DNA of 64,000 nt from positions 1 to 64,000 of the forward strand of contig SVOS01000004.1 of the NCBI GenBank assembly GCA_015066245.1, given 5' to 3'. Source of the stretch: Oscillospiraceae bacterium (GTDB taxonomy: Bacteria > Bacillota > Clostridia > Oscillospirales > Acutalibacteraceae). The notes beneath the pieces are model-generated. The model did no database searches. It was not told the origin of the DNA and worked only from the letters and a program-made list of their open reading frames with translations. This document shows, piece by piece, positions 16,134-24,634 of this stretch. The position numbers and the translations under genes were made by a program. How positions within the stretch are numbered: position 1 is the stretch's first letter; every line of letters begins with the position of its first letter.

Positions 16134-16965
16134 ATCTATTTTTTCCATAGTATTACAAAATTTTAGAAAATGGAAATACGACTGTCGTATATGGATAGCT
16201 CTATTCATTGTGTTAATTTTCATTCATTCTCTTACAAAAGGGCTTTCTGATATTTGCGATTACACAGGTGTAAAATCATCGCCGTGGATATTTCCATTTT
16301 TATATATGCAATATTATAACAAAATGCTGTTTTTCTTCCCATTGATTCTGATTTTTAGCAATGCTCCGTTTATTGATAAAAATCAGCTCTATGTACTAAT
16401 TAGATCAGGTAGAAATAAATGGTGCATTGGTCAAATGCTTTATATTGTCGTTGCATCTGCTTTGTACTTTGCTTTTGTTATGATGTTTTCGATTGTACTA
16501 AATTTAGACTGTGTAGAGTTCACGGATGAATGGGGTAAATTGTTGAATACACTTGCCAATACAACTATGGGGACTAAGTTTCAGTTAGGATTCAGTCCTG
16601 AAAGAGATGTTATTAATATGTTCTCTCCGAGTAGTGCGATGTGGTTTACCTTTTTGCATTCTTGGATTTCCGGAGTGATACTTGGTTTTGTAATATTTCT
16701 GTTCAATATGAAAATAAAAGGTAGCGGAACTTTTTTGGCATCATTTTTGCTTGTATTTAGTGCTGTGGCAGCAAAACAAACCTCATTAGCGAAACTGTCT
16801 CCGGTGTCTTGGAGCACCTTGAATTATATACAATTAAAACCTAATGATGGACTACCAGGCTATGGATATATAACTGCGTTCTATATGATTATGCTGTTAG
16901 TGTTGTTTGTAATAATTCTGTACTCTTCAAAAAGATACAACTTTGATAAAGAATTAAAAAGATAA
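16120..16965 (+). CDS. ABC-2-type transporter permease 2
   Basis: 281 residues with about six membrane segments and a basic C-terminus. The ribosome site GGAGGAG is strong and lies inside the end of permease 1. It should pair with permease 1 and the ATPase at 16982 to form a complete exporter. The two permeases are similar in size and topology but not obviously in sequence, as in LanE/LanG-type pairs. Confidence 0.85.
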   Translation: MKWFKSIFSIVLQNFRKWKYDCRIWIALFIVLIFIHSLTKGLSDICDYTGVKSSPWIFPFLYMQYYNKMLFFFPLILIFSNAPFIDKNQLYVLIRSGRNKWCIGQMLYIVVASALYFAFVMMFSIVLNLDCVEFTDEWGKLLNTLANTTMGTKFQLGFSPERDVINMFSPSSAMWFTFLHSWISGVILGFVIFLFNMKIKGSGTFLASFLLVFSAVAAKQTSLAKLSPVSWSTLNYIQLKPNDGLPGYGYITAFYMIMLLVLFVIILYSSKRYNFDKELKR

Positions 16966-16981
16966 TGGAGGTGGCATTATT

Positions 16982-17632
16982 ATGTGCGTTGCAATAAAAA
17001 TTGAAAATGTCAATAAATCATTTGGAGAAACAGTTGTTCTTTCAAATGTAAATATTGAGTTCGAGAAAGGTAAAGTTCACGGACTGATAGGTAGAAATGG
17101 TAGTGGTAAAACTATGCTGATGAAATGTATTTGTGGTTTTGTCCCACTATCATCCGGACAGATTATGATAAATGGAAAAGCATTAAAGAAAGATTTTGAT
17201 ATGCCGAAAGACATTGGCGTTATTATTGAAACCCCCGGTTTTTTACCATCGTATAACGCATATAAAAATTTAAAATTTTTAGCAGATATACAAGGGAAAA
17301 TCTCAAAGCAAGAAATCTATGATGCAATAAGCAGAGTAGGTCTTGACCCTAAAAGTAAAAAGCACGTTGGAAAATATTCGCTGGGTATGCGTCAGCGTCT
17401 TGGTCTTGCACAGGCTATAATGGAAGACCCTGATATTCTTATCCTTGACGAGCCTATGAATGGTTTGGATAAAGATGGCGTTGCAGATATGCGAAATTAT
17501 TTACTCGACTTAAAAGCAAGTGGCAAAACAATTTTGATAGCTTCACACTCTGCGGAAGATATTGATGTTTTATGCGATACAGTTCACGAGATGGATAAAG
17601 GTGTGCTTACTACCATAAGGTCACCTAAATAA
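16982..17632 (+). CDS. ABC transporter ATP-binding protein
   Basis: 216 residues. Walker A is GLIGRNGSGKTMLMK (about 34-48), the signature is YSLGMRQRLGLAQA (about 133-146), Walker B is ILILDEP (about 154-160), and the switch His is in IASHSAEDI. The protein is short for the family but complete through the H-loop, as is usual for bacitracin- or lantibiotic-immunity-type ATPases. It lies last in the lipoprotein-permease-permease-ATPase operon; most such operons put the ATPase first. The likely role is export or expulsion of a membrane-active compound, with the inducer sensed by the upstream kinase. Confidence 0.92.
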   Translation: MCVAIKIENVNKSFGETVVLSNVNIEFEKGKVHGLIGRNGSGKTMLMKCICGFVPLSSGQIMINGKALKKDFDMPKDIGVIIETPGFLPSYNAYKNLKFLADIQGKISKQEIYDAISRVGLDPKSKKHVGKYSLGMRQRLGLAQAIMEDPDILILDEPMNGLDKDGVADMRNYLLDLKASGKTILIASHSAEDIDVLCDTVHEMDKGVLTTIRSPK

Positions 17633-17868
17633 TAATACTTTTTTACAATTTAGATAGAGATTGATATTGAGTCCGAAAGTGTTGTTGGCTATAAAAAGGA
17701 TATTATTAAAAAGAGTTTCGCTGAACACGGTAATTTAGTAATATTTATGTACGAACAAAATGTCGTTCCCCTGCTAAACTCCTGCTACGGATGTGTATAC
17801 AAGCAGTAGGTAGTGCTTATGATTAAATATATAGGCATAGCAACAAATAAAACCGAATAGAAACAATG
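17633..17868. other. Right-end non-coding block of the element
   Basis: No gene is seen. From 17766 to 17991 the sequence aligns with 4482-4708 (left element end), sharing TGCTAAACTCCTGCT, the AAACCGAA-AGAAACAATG stretch, a hairpin and the att core. It is probably the conserved right-end recombination region with integrase arm sites. Confidence 0.6.
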
Positions 17869-17900
17869 AAAGCCGTTTTAACGAGAGTTAAAGCGGCTTT
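17869..17900 (+). terminator. Element right-end hairpin, right copy
   Basis: A 14-bp stem (17869-17882 with 17887-17900, one U-G pair) with a GAGA loop. It is homologous to 4585-4616 and stops transcription leaving the ABC operon toward the tRNA. Confidence 0.75.
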
Positions 17901-17913
17901 TGGCATAAAAGAA

Positions 17914-17942
17914 ACAGGACACCACGAAATGTGATGTCCTGT
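17914..17942 (-). terminator. tRNA-Trp terminator (minus strand)
   Basis: A 12-bp stem (17914-17925 with 17931-17942). One position is a mismatch on the plus strand but a G-U pair on the minus strand, and the minus strand has TTTCTTTT after the stem. The RNA that uses it is therefore the tRNA-Trp transcript. Confidence 0.75.
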
Positions 17943-17944
17943 GT

Positions 17945-17991
17945 TTTGGCAGGGGCAGAAGGACTTGAACCCTCGGCACGCGGTTTTGGAG
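17945..17991. repeat. att core inside intact tRNA-Trp
   Basis: 47 bp identical to 4662-4708. It covers the encoded CCA, T arm, variable loop and anticodon loop of tRNA-Trp, plus 2 bases beyond the 3' end. It is the right boundary of the integrated element. Confidence 0.9.
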
Positions 17992-18022
17992 ACCGCTGCT
18001 CTACCAACTGAGCTATACCCCT
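17947..18022 (-). tRNA. tRNA-Trp (anticodon CCA)
   Basis: 76 bases including encoded CCA. The acceptor stem AGGGGTA pairs with TGCCCCT, the D arm contains AGCTCAGTTGGTAGAGC, the anticodon stem is GCGGT/ACCGC with loop CTCCAAA (anticodon at 17987-17989), and the T arm contains GGTTCAAGTCC. It is intact and is the integration target of the elements to its left; its 3' half was supplied by the element end. Confidence 0.97.
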
Positions 18023-18123
18023 ATATGTAAATTATCGGAACAAGAGATATTTTAGCACGAAGGGGAGGGAATGTCAAGAGTTTTGTTGCAAGAGCGGAAA
18101 AAATTTGTATTTGTCAGTGATTG

Positions 18124-19551
18124 TTACTTAACGGAAAATGATTTATATGATTCTTTGAGGAGCTTCTTGAGCTCTTGGGAAGCGGTGGTGGCTTTTTTCC
18201 ATGAAAAAGCAGCCGTGTGTTTTTCGTATCCTTTAAGATAAGATTCTGCAAAGCAGTCAAATTCTTCTTCGGTAAGGGGTTTGCCGTCTATATCTTTGAA
18301 GTTTTTTGTGCGTGTGGAATTATCGGGGGTTTGGGCGATGCTTTCGCAGATCGCTATAGGCTCAAAGTTGATGGTGAAGTTTTTGAATGTAAGGAGTCCT
18401 AAAGTATGGGCGCTGTGATCACCTGAAGCACGGGTTGTATCAAAGAATGAATAAACCCGTTCTCCTGTTTCGGGATTTATAAAGCAATCTGTGCTGCTGA
18501 CGATTATATCGGGAGCAGCTTTCGGATTGAAATTTTTTTGTGCTGAGACAAGGGTGGTGAAATTAGCAGATACCTCTGCCCAGATTGACGTTGTGGAGAT
18601 TCCCGAACCTTGCTTTACGGCACAGATGATTTCGAGTCTGCCGTTGTTGTTCAAATCGGTAACGCAAAAGGAGGGTGTGGTGTTCAGAGAACTTATAGCA
18701 TAAAACGGCGAGAGCCAAAGAGATGTGTTGTCAGCTATTAATTGAAGCTGAGCATCAATAGTCTTTAATTCTTCGATGCTTTTTGCAGGAGCAACAGAAA
18801 ACTCTCCGTAGGATTCGGTTAACAAAGAAATAAGCTCGGCTTCGGAAGCATCATAAGATTTTTCATCGCTGTTATAGGTGTCCTGCCACTTTAAAGAGAC
18901 AGTGTGTTTTTCGAAGTTTTTATAATGTTTTTCGGGATATTCCCAAAAATCTTCGGAGGAGATTTCTTCTCCTTGTACGGATTCGATTTTTGTATCGACT
19001 GTATATCCATCGCTATTATCAGCGATTTCGTATCTGTTTTCCCAACTGGCGATGACCTTCTCGTAGATGGTTGAGTTGTCGAAAGTTAAATCTACAGTGA
19101 ATTTTGCGTTGTATGAGTAGCCGTTACGGATGTGGTCTACGAAAATATAGTGAGGCTGAGAGCTTTCGGGGTCGATGAAACAATCAAGGGAATTGGTGAT
19201 AATATCGGCTTTGACTTTGTTATAGGATTCGTCATTTAAATACCCGCAGACATCAAGAGACAGAAAATCCTCGCTTACCTCATAAACAGAAGTAAATGAG
19301 GAAAGTCCTGTACCGATACAAGCAGAAACAACAACCTCGAGACGATTGTTCCTATCAAGGTCGGTTACGCAGAATTTGTATCTGTCGGTGTAATATTCTG
19401 GTGTGGGCTTCCAGATATCATAACTTTCGGCTATAAGTTTTATCTGGGCTTCGGATGTGTTGGATGAAGGTTTTGATTCTTTGGTTTTACAAGCAGATAA
19501 TGGTACACAAATCAAAAGCACCGATAAGATTAAAGACGTTATTTTTTTCAT
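18124..19551 (-). CDS. Lipoprotein with two homologous halves
   Basis: About 475 residues from ATG 19551 (ribosome site GGGGAG 8 bases upstream; a GTG at 19560 is less likely). The lipoprotein signal ends at PLSAC. The mature part is an internal duplication. Each half begins with a helix (LIAESYDIW; LIADNTSLW), then FCVTDLD.N.RLE(V/I), an Asp/Asn-rich strand-turn, later CFI(D/N)PE and a terminal KHT(V/A) segment. I do not recognise the family; similar lipoproteins recur in Ruminococcus genomes. It is the first chromosomal gene beyond the integration site and is read toward the tRNA. Confidence 0.75.
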   Translation of the reverse strand: MKKITSLILSVLLICVPLSACKTKESKPSSNTSEAQIKLIAESYDIWKPTPEYYTDRYKFCVTDLDRNNRLEVVVSACIGTGLSSFTSVYEVSEDFLSLDVCGYLNDESYNKVKADIITNSLDCFIDPESSQPHYIFVDHIRNGYSYNAKFTVDLTFDNSTIYEKVIASWENRYEIADNSDGYTVDTKIESVQGEEISSEDFWEYPEKHYKNFEKHTVSLKWQDTYNSDEKSYDASEAELISLLTESYGEFSVAPAKSIEELKTIDAQLQLIADNTSLWLSPFYAISSLNTTPSFCVTDLNNNGRLEIICAVKQGSGISTTSIWAEVSANFTTLVSAQKNFNPKAAPDIIVSSTDCFINPETGERVYSFFDTTRASGDHSAHTLGLLTFKNFTINFEPIAICESIAQTPDNSTRTKNFKDIDGKPLTEEEFDCFAESYLKGYEKHTAAFSWKKATTASQELKKLLKESYKSFSVK

Positions 19552-19705
19552 ATATATCACTCCCCGAGATTATTATCCTGCAAAGAATACAGGAAGTAAA
19601 TATGGAATAATAGACGAACTTCAGAGCAGGAATTTGTATACAAATACTATCGGAGTAAACTGAGGGCGAAAATCGGGTTTTTGATTGTCTTGGCTTGCCT
19701 TCGGG

Positions 19706-19734
19706 TTGACAAAGGTGAGGTTTGCAGATATAGT
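19706..19734 (+). promoter_or_regulatory. Promoter TTGACA-17-TATAGT for exonuclease III
   Basis: -35 at 19706-19711, 17-base spacer, -10 at 19729-19734, with the gene start 29 bases downstream of the -10. Confidence 0.75.
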
Positions 19735-19762
19735 TATTATAGAAAATTCAAGGAGGTATATT

Positions 19763-20518
19763 ATGAGGTTTATATCCTGGAATGTTAACGGATTGAGAGC
19801 TTGTGTGACTAAGGGCTTTGAGGATATTTTTAAGAATTTTGATGCTGATGCATTTTGTCTGCAGGAGACAAAACTGCAGGAAGGACAGATTGACTTTGAC
19901 CCCGAAGGGTATTTCGGATACTGGAATTATGCAGAGAAAAAGGGCTACTCGGGCACTGCGATTTTTACAAAGCAGGAGCCTTTGAGCGTGGCTTACGGAA
20001 TAGGTGTTGAGGAGCATGACCACGAGGGCAGGGTTATAACGCTTGAGTTTGACTCGTATTACCTTATAACCGTTTATACTCCAAACTCTCAGGACGGCTT
20101 AAAGAGACTTGACTACCGTATGAAGTGGGAGGCTGACTTCTTTAGTTATCTTAAGGGACTTGAAGAAAAGAAGCCTGTGATTTTCTGCGGTGACCTTAAT
20201 GTGGCACACAAAGAAATCGACCTTAAAAACCCCAAGACCAACCGCAAAAATGCTGGCTTTACAGATGAAGAAAGAGCCTGCATGAGCAATTTGTTGGATA
20301 ATGGATTTACAGATACATTCCGACTTAAGTATCCTGAATTGACTGATGCTTACTCTTGGTGGAGCTATCGCTTTAACGCAAGAGCCAAGAACGCAGGCTG
20401 GCGTATTGACTATTTTATCGTAAGCGAGTGCCTTGATGATAAGATTGTTGATGCAAAGATTCACCCCGATATTTTCGGCTCTGACCACTGTCCCGTAGAG
20501 CTTGAGATTGAGCTTTAA
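19763..20518 (+). CDS. xth: Exodeoxyribonuclease III
   Basis: 251 residues from ATG 19763 (AGGAGG 6 bases upstream; longer frames lack support and cross the promoter). The endonuclease/exonuclease/phosphatase fold shows [11 protein letters not shown] at the start, the metal-binding Glu in CLQETKLQ, the [12 protein letters not shown] catalytic loop, WWSYRFNAR, and the terminal [11 protein letters not shown] with the catalytic Asp-His. It removes 3' blocks and cuts at abasic sites in base excision repair. It stands alone, with its own promoter and a terminator at 20529. Confidence 0.95.
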   Translation: MRFISWNVNGLRACVTKGFEDIFKNFDADAFCLQETKLQEGQIDFDPEGYFGYWNYAEKKGYSGTAIFTKQEPLSVAYGIGVEEHDHEGRVITLEFDSYYLITVYTPNSQDGLKRLDYRMKWEADFFSYLKGLEEKKPVIFCGDLNVAHKEIDLKNPKTNRKNAGFTDEERACMSNLLDNGFTDTFRLKYPELTDAYSWWSYRFNARAKNAGWRIDYFIVSECLDDKIVDAKIHPDIFGSDHCPVELEIEL

Positions 20519-20528
20519 TATGTATAAA

Positions 20529-20565
20529 AAAGGCTGTCGCATATATTGCGACAGCCTTTGGTGTT
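20529..20565. terminator. Bidirectional terminator between xth and a lipoprotein gene
   Basis: A perfect 13-bp stem (20529-20541 with 20547-20559). A-rich and T-rich flanks allow use by both convergent genes. Confidence 0.8.
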
Positions 20566-20572
20566 TTGTTGC

Positions 20573-21367
20573 CTATTCATATATTTTTATCCCTTTTGAA
20601 GATAAATAGACTCTTTCTCTGTAGGTGTAATTTTGGTTTGCGAGGAACTGTGTATAGGTGTAAGAATTTAGCTCTTCGTAGCAGCCTTCTTCCAGCAAAA
20701 CAAACTGTATTCTTCCATATAACTTGTGCTCTATCAGGGTGTTTGCTACTCGGTTCTGCAGTTCGATAATCTGTTCTTCGGTGCAGGTGGCACCATCCAC
20801 CATCAATGTAAGGTTGAAGCTAATATTTCCGTCAAATTCACTGTAGTCTGTAGGAATTTCTTCTAAATCAACTCGTCCGATTGTATCAATGAACAGGTAT
20901 ATTTTTGAGCCGTTGTTGATAGGTTCGAAAAGCTCTTTTAAATACAAGATAAAATCGTTGTGTACAGCTTTGGTCATATAATTGTCCTCAAAGCCGTCCT
21001 CGGTTCTTGTTATGGTGAAAACAAGGTGACTTTTGCCTTTTGGATATGCGTACATGTGCTCTTCTTCGAGGGGGCCTTTGGCAACATATCCTTCATAGCA
21101 GAAGGTATCGTTATACTTTTCGTCGGCGTACTGGAGCATTTCTTCCATAGCGACGATTGCTTTTTTTTGGGTGTAGGTCAGCTCGTCATAATCTGTAGGT
21201 AAATCTGTTTTTCTTAAGATTTTTTTCTGACGTTCATTGAGAACAACGGTTTCTTTGTCGGGCTTTGTGGTATCAAACTTGTCGGATATTCTTATGGTGC
21301 AGCCCGAAAGCATAATTAACAGAGCAATGAGAATTGTAGTTACCGCAAAAGTATGATTCTTCTTCAT
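20573..21367 (-). CDS. Lipoprotein of unknown function
   Basis: About 264 residues from ATG 21367 (AGGTG ribosome site in the leader). The upstream in-frame ATGs at 21430 and 21397 have no such site and would bury the signal. The lipoprotein signal ends at IMLSGC. The mature part starts with a helical region (LNERQKKILRKTDLPTDYDEL, in part) and continues as a mixed alpha/beta domain with regularly spaced aromatic residues. I do not recognise the family. It appears to be a single-gene unit between two terminators. Confidence 0.7.
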   Translation of the reverse strand: MKKNHTFAVTTILIALLIMLSGCTIRISDKFDTTKPDKETVVLNERQKKILRKTDLPTDYDELTYTQKKAIVAMEEMLQYADEKYNDTFCYEGYVAKGPLEEEHMYAYPKGKSHLVFTITRTEDGFEDNYMTKAVHNDFILYLKELFEPINNGSKIYLFIDTIGRVDLEEIPTDYSEFDGNISFNLTLMVDGATCTEEQIIELQNRVANTLIEHKLYGRIQFVLLEEGCYEELNSYTYTQFLANQNYTYRERVYLSSKGIKIYE

Positions 21368-21475
21368 CCTAATCACCTGAAACTGTTTGTTTTTCATTTT
21401 AATTATATAGGATGATTTTTGATATTTCAAGATGTTAGGCTGAAGGTTGTGTGTTTTGGTAACGAAATTTAACTA

Positions 21476-21512
21476 AAAACCACCGACCGTTTTAAGTGCA
21501 GTCGGTGGTTTT
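21476..21512 (-). terminator. Terminator of the Na/Pi symporter gene
   Basis: A perfect 12-bp stem (21476-21487 with 21501-21512), T-rich on the minus-strand 3' side. It is placed just after the stop of the symporter gene. Confidence 0.8.
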
Positions 21513-21521
21513 GTGTTAAGA

Positions 21522-23291
21522 TTAAACTTTGTATTTGTTTTTGTATTCCTCGTAATAGGTGTTGAAGAGCATGCTCTTGTGTTCCTTAAGTGTGCTTAAG
21601 TATGCATGAGCCTCAAACTCGTCCATATCAAGCTCGATAAGAGCAACAGCGATGTTGGAGCAGTGGTCTGCAATTCGCTCGCAGTTTGTTATGTAGTCAG
21701 AGAATACAAAGCCGTGAGTCAGTGTACAGTTACCGTTCTGAACACGGTTGATATGACGGAGCTTAAGCTCGTCGCAAAGCATATCGATTGTTTCCTCCAA
21801 AGGCTCTACTCTGTGAGCAAGGTCGTTGTCGTTGTTGATAAATGCTTTGACAGAGATAGCCACAATCTCAGAAACTGCTGCAGAAAGCTGCTTGAGCTCT
21901 GACTGAGCTGCATGAGAGAAGGAAATCTGCTTTTCGTTGATTTCTTTTGCTGCATCGGCAATTGTCAGAGCATGGTCGGAGATTCTTTCAAAATCACCGA
22001 TTGTATGCAGGAACTTTGAAACCTCGCGGCTCTGAGCTTTGTTAAGCTCTTTACCAGTGATTTTTACAAGGTAAGTACCAAGCTTGTCCTCGTACTTATC
22101 AATTTCGCCTTCGTCATCCTCAACCTTTGCGTAGCCTTCTTCGGTGTAATTGTCCATAAGTGCGAAAGCTTCAATAAGATTCTGATGAGACTGCTCAGCC
22201 ATAGAGCAAAGAACCGCACGGCTCTGTTCAATTGCAAGACCGGGATGAGTAAGGAATCTTTCCTCAAGTCTGTCGAGCTCGCCGGCTTTTTTGTCGGTTT
22301 TCTTCTCTCGTATGAGAGCGCACACAAGCTTGTCAAACTGTTTAACAAAGGGAAGGAGAATAAGTGTTGCGGCCACATTGAAAACAGTGTTTATCATAGC
22401 AATGCTGAAAGCGTCTGCAGGCATATCCATAAATGTGAAATGTACAAATTCGTTAATGCCCCAGAAAATTGGAGTAAGAATAATTGCACCGATGGAGTTG
22501 AAGATAAGATAGATGATAGATGCACGCTTGCCGTTTGTTGTAGCACCGATAGCAGAGAGAAGAACAGGCATAGAGGCACCGATACACATACCGATGATAA
22601 GATAAATTGCAGCGTCGTTGTTAACTGCACCTGTAATTGCAAGAGACTGAAGAATACCTATAGATGCCGATGCACTCTGTAAAATCGCAGTGATTACAGT
22701 ACCTATAAGTATGCCGAAGAAGGGATTTGACATTGTTGTCATAAGCTCTTCGAACATGGGGTTGCCCTCTAAGAATCCCATTGCCTTGCTCATCATTTTC
22801 ATACCGCTCATAAGCACTGCAAAGCCAAGCATAATGGAGCCTGTATGTTTAAAGGTGTTCTTTTTTGCGAACATCATAAAGAGTGTACCGATAAGGGCAA
22901 AAACTGCAGAGATAAATGTGGTGGATAAGAACTGTGTCCAGTCAAATCCTGCGGATGAGCTGTCGCCGCCAACAGCAGAAAGGCTTAAAATCCAACCTGT
23001 TGCAGTAGTACCAATGTTGGCACCCATGATAATGCCGATAGCCTGAGCAATGTTCATCATACCTGAGTTAACAAAGCCGACTACCATACATGATGTGGCA
23101 GAGGAGGACTGAATAACCGCAGTAACGCCTGTGCCCAACAAAACGCCTCTTGTGGGGGTTGAGGAAAGCTTCCACAAAACGGTCTCAAGCTTGCTGCCTG
23201 CTACCTTTTTAAGACCGTCGCCCATGGCATTCATACCGAACAGGAACATTGCAAGTCCCGTGATCAGCTCGAATATAAACGAAATACTCAT
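21522..23291 (-). CDS. Na+/phosphate symporter with C-terminal PhoU-like domain
   Basis: 589 residues. The N-terminal about 320 residues hold the two inverted repeats of Na/Pi (NptA/PF02690) symporters with signature QSSSATSCMVVGFVNSGM (about 61-78) and LQSASASIGILQSLAI (about 205-220). From about residue 340 the protein is helical and PhoU-like (FLHTIGDFERISDHALTIAD and YITNCERIADHCSNIAVALI). It should take up phosphate with Na+, with the PhoU part gating it. The promoter lies at 23339-23366. A PhoP/PhoR-like pair is encoded 2.4 kb upstream on the same strand. Confidence 0.93.
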   Translation of the reverse strand: MSISFIFELITGLAMFLFGMNAMGDGLKKVAGSKLETVLWKLSSTPTRGVLLGTGVTAVIQSSSATSCMVVGFVNSGMMNIAQAIGIIMGANIGTTATGWILSLSAVGGDSSSAGFDWTQFLSTTFISAVFALIGTLFMMFAKKNTFKHTGSIMLGFAVLMSGMKMMSKAMGFLEGNPMFEELMTTMSNPFFGILIGTVITAILQSASASIGILQSLAITGAVNNDAAIYLIIGMCIGASMPVLLSAIGATTNGKRASIIYLIFNSIGAIILTPIFWGINEFVHFTFMDMPADAFSIAMINTVFNVAATLILLPFVKQFDKLVCALIREKKTDKKAGELDRLEERFLTHPGLAIEQSRAVLCSMAEQSHQNLIEAFALMDNYTEEGYAKVEDDEGEIDKYEDKLGTYLVKITGKELNKAQSREVSKFLHTIGDFERISDHALTIADAAKEINEKQISFSHAAQSELKQLSAAVSEIVAISVKAFINNDNDLAHRVEPLEETIDMLCDELKLRHINRVQNGNCTLTHGFVFSDYITNCERIADHCSNIAVALIELDMDEFEAHAYLSTLKEHKSMLFNTYYEEYKNKYKV

Positions 23292-23338
23292 AAGTTAAAA
23301 GCACATCCTTTAATGTCTTTTTGTTTTACATCGAATTT

Positions 23339-23382
23339 ACTATATCAAATAAATGTTAAATTTCAACACAGAAATGTTAAAT
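23339..23382 (-). promoter_or_regulatory. Promoter and TTAACA repeats ahead of the Na/Pi symporter
   Basis: On the minus strand TTGAAA (23366-23361) and TATAGT (23344-23339) are spaced by 16 bases. Two copies of AAATGTTAAAT lie 21 bp apart, giving TTAACA hexamers on the minus strand. Firmicute Pho boxes are repeats of TT(A/T/C)A(C/T)A, so a phosphate-response operator is possible, though the spacing is not canonical. Confidence 0.4.
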
Positions 23383-23458
23383 CTATGTAAAATTTAAGTT
23401 TTTTTCGAGAACAAGTCAAAAACAGACAAAAACCAGATTATGTGGTCGCTTTTTGCAG

Positions 23459-24631
23459 TTATCTTTTGGAAGAACGCTTTTTGCGGATTGACTTTGATAT
23501 ATCAGACACCACAATAGAACCTGCTCGATAAATAAGGTCTGCAAAGTACGAAACGATAAATGCCACGGTAACCGCAAGGAGAATGCAGGGTACGAAATAC
23601 TTGAGTCTGTCTTCCATAACGGGAACCATCTTGTTGAGGTGTTTTACGTAGAACCACTGGTCAAGCATCCAGCTTGCAAGGTAAGCTCCAAAGGAAAGGT
23701 CAGAAAGCTTTGCCAGGAATTTACAGAGGAGCTTGGGCATGGACTTGAAATTGATGGAATTGAGGAAAATAAACAAAGCGATACCCATAAAGTATATACC
23801 CCAGGAGTTGTAGTTTGTCCAGGCGTACATGCTGGGTTTGTTGAGGTAGCTTCTTAAAACGGTGTATGTGCCGAAGATTGCCCATGTGCCTAAGAAAATA
23901 AGGAAAGAGAAAATGGGCTTTAATTTGAAATCGGCTTTGTTTTTGGCAAGGTAAGCACCAGTAAAGTAGTAAGCAAGAGGATAAACTCCTGTCCACCAGT
24001 TGGGGAAGATGCTCCAGTAGTTGTCAGATGCGGCTGACATTACGTTTTCAGCATCAAACTCATAGTAGTTAAAGATTGATGGAGCAATCATAAGAATAAA
24101 CATTGTGATAACAAGGATACGTTCCTGCTTTTTGCTTTTCAGGTTGTTCCATATCATATTGAGGAAAGGAATTAGCAGGAAAAGTCCCAGATACATCTCT
24201 ACATACCAAGAATAATGTGTGAAAGAGGTGTAGTTGTGGATGTATTCCTTGAGTGTGTAGGGTTTGATGATACCTTCGGGTACGAGCCATGCGTTTATGT
24301 AAATAAGGTCAATGGTCATTATAATAAGGTAAGGTACCACAAACTTGAATATTTTAAGATAATACTTGAGGTTTGGCTCAAACCTTTTTCCTGCCTGCAG
24401 ATAACCTGTCAGAATCATAAACAACGGAATACACAGAAGTGCAAGAGTTCTCATATATGTCATGATGTACATCTCTGTGTTATCTACAGTCTGAGAATAA
24501 AAACCATTGTGCAAGAAAAAGTGCACACATGGTACAAACACAAAGGCGATTATTCGTATGATATCCAGATTTACATTTCTCTTTGGCGGTACTACCGCTG
24601 TGGGAGGTGTGTTTTTGTTTTTCTTACCCAT
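23459..24631 (-). CDS. Membrane acyltransferase (acyltransferase-3 family), copy 2
   Basis: 390 residues with about ten membrane segments. The N-terminus has the family's RNVNLDIIRIIAFVFVPCVHF, in which the HF motif carries the catalytic His of OafA/WecH-like O-acetyltransferases. LTGYLQAGKRF and YSWYVEMYLGLFLLIPFLN are also family segments. It should transfer acyl groups to an extracellular or wall polysaccharide. It follows a paralogous gene by 3 bases (24635-25738). The C-terminus is basic (KSIRKKRSSKR). Confidence 0.9.
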   Translation of the reverse strand: MGKKNKNTPPTAVVPPKRNVNLDIIRIIAFVFVPCVHFFLHNGFYSQTVDNTEMYIMTYMRTLALLCIPLFMILTGYLQAGKRFEPNLKYYLKIFKFVVPYLIIMTIDLIYINAWLVPEGIIKPYTLKEYIHNYTSFTHYSWYVEMYLGLFLLIPFLNMIWNNLKSKKQERILVITMFILMIAPSIFNYYEFDAENVMSAASDNYWSIFPNWWTGVYPLAYYFTGAYLAKNKADFKLKPIFSFLIFLGTWAIFGTYTVLRSYLNKPSMYAWTNYNSWGIYFMGIALFIFLNSINFKSMPKLLCKFLAKLSDLSFGAYLASWMLDQWFYVKHLNKMVPVMEDRLKYFVPCILLAVTVAFIVSYFADLIYRAGSIVVSDISKSIRKKRSSKR

Positions 24632-24634
24632 AAT

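Larger units (their letters stand above)
4662..17991. mobile_element. Complete integrative element at tRNA-Trp, about 13.3 kb
   Basis: Bounded by exact 47-bp direct repeats of the tRNA-Trp 3' half. From left to right it contains a gene-poor repeat region, a small membrane protein/TetR/membrane protein module, a DUF6809-like gene, a lipoprotein, a probable small RNA, a winged-helix replication-type gene, a structured non-coding region, an integrase, and a two-component/ABC cargo block. No relaxase or conjugation gene is visible inside, so transfer would need help, perhaps from the left neighbour or another element. Integration regenerates an intact tRNA-Trp on the right side. Confidence 0.85.

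Noticed and set aside
18124..19551. Dockerin-like Asp-rich motifs in the duplicated lipoprotein
   Set aside because: The DLD.N.RLE segments occur once per half without the paired Ca loop and helix of a dockerin.
22185..22682. Frames opposite the Na/Pi symporter
   Set aside because: They are shadows of the symporter gene, whose motifs are unambiguous.
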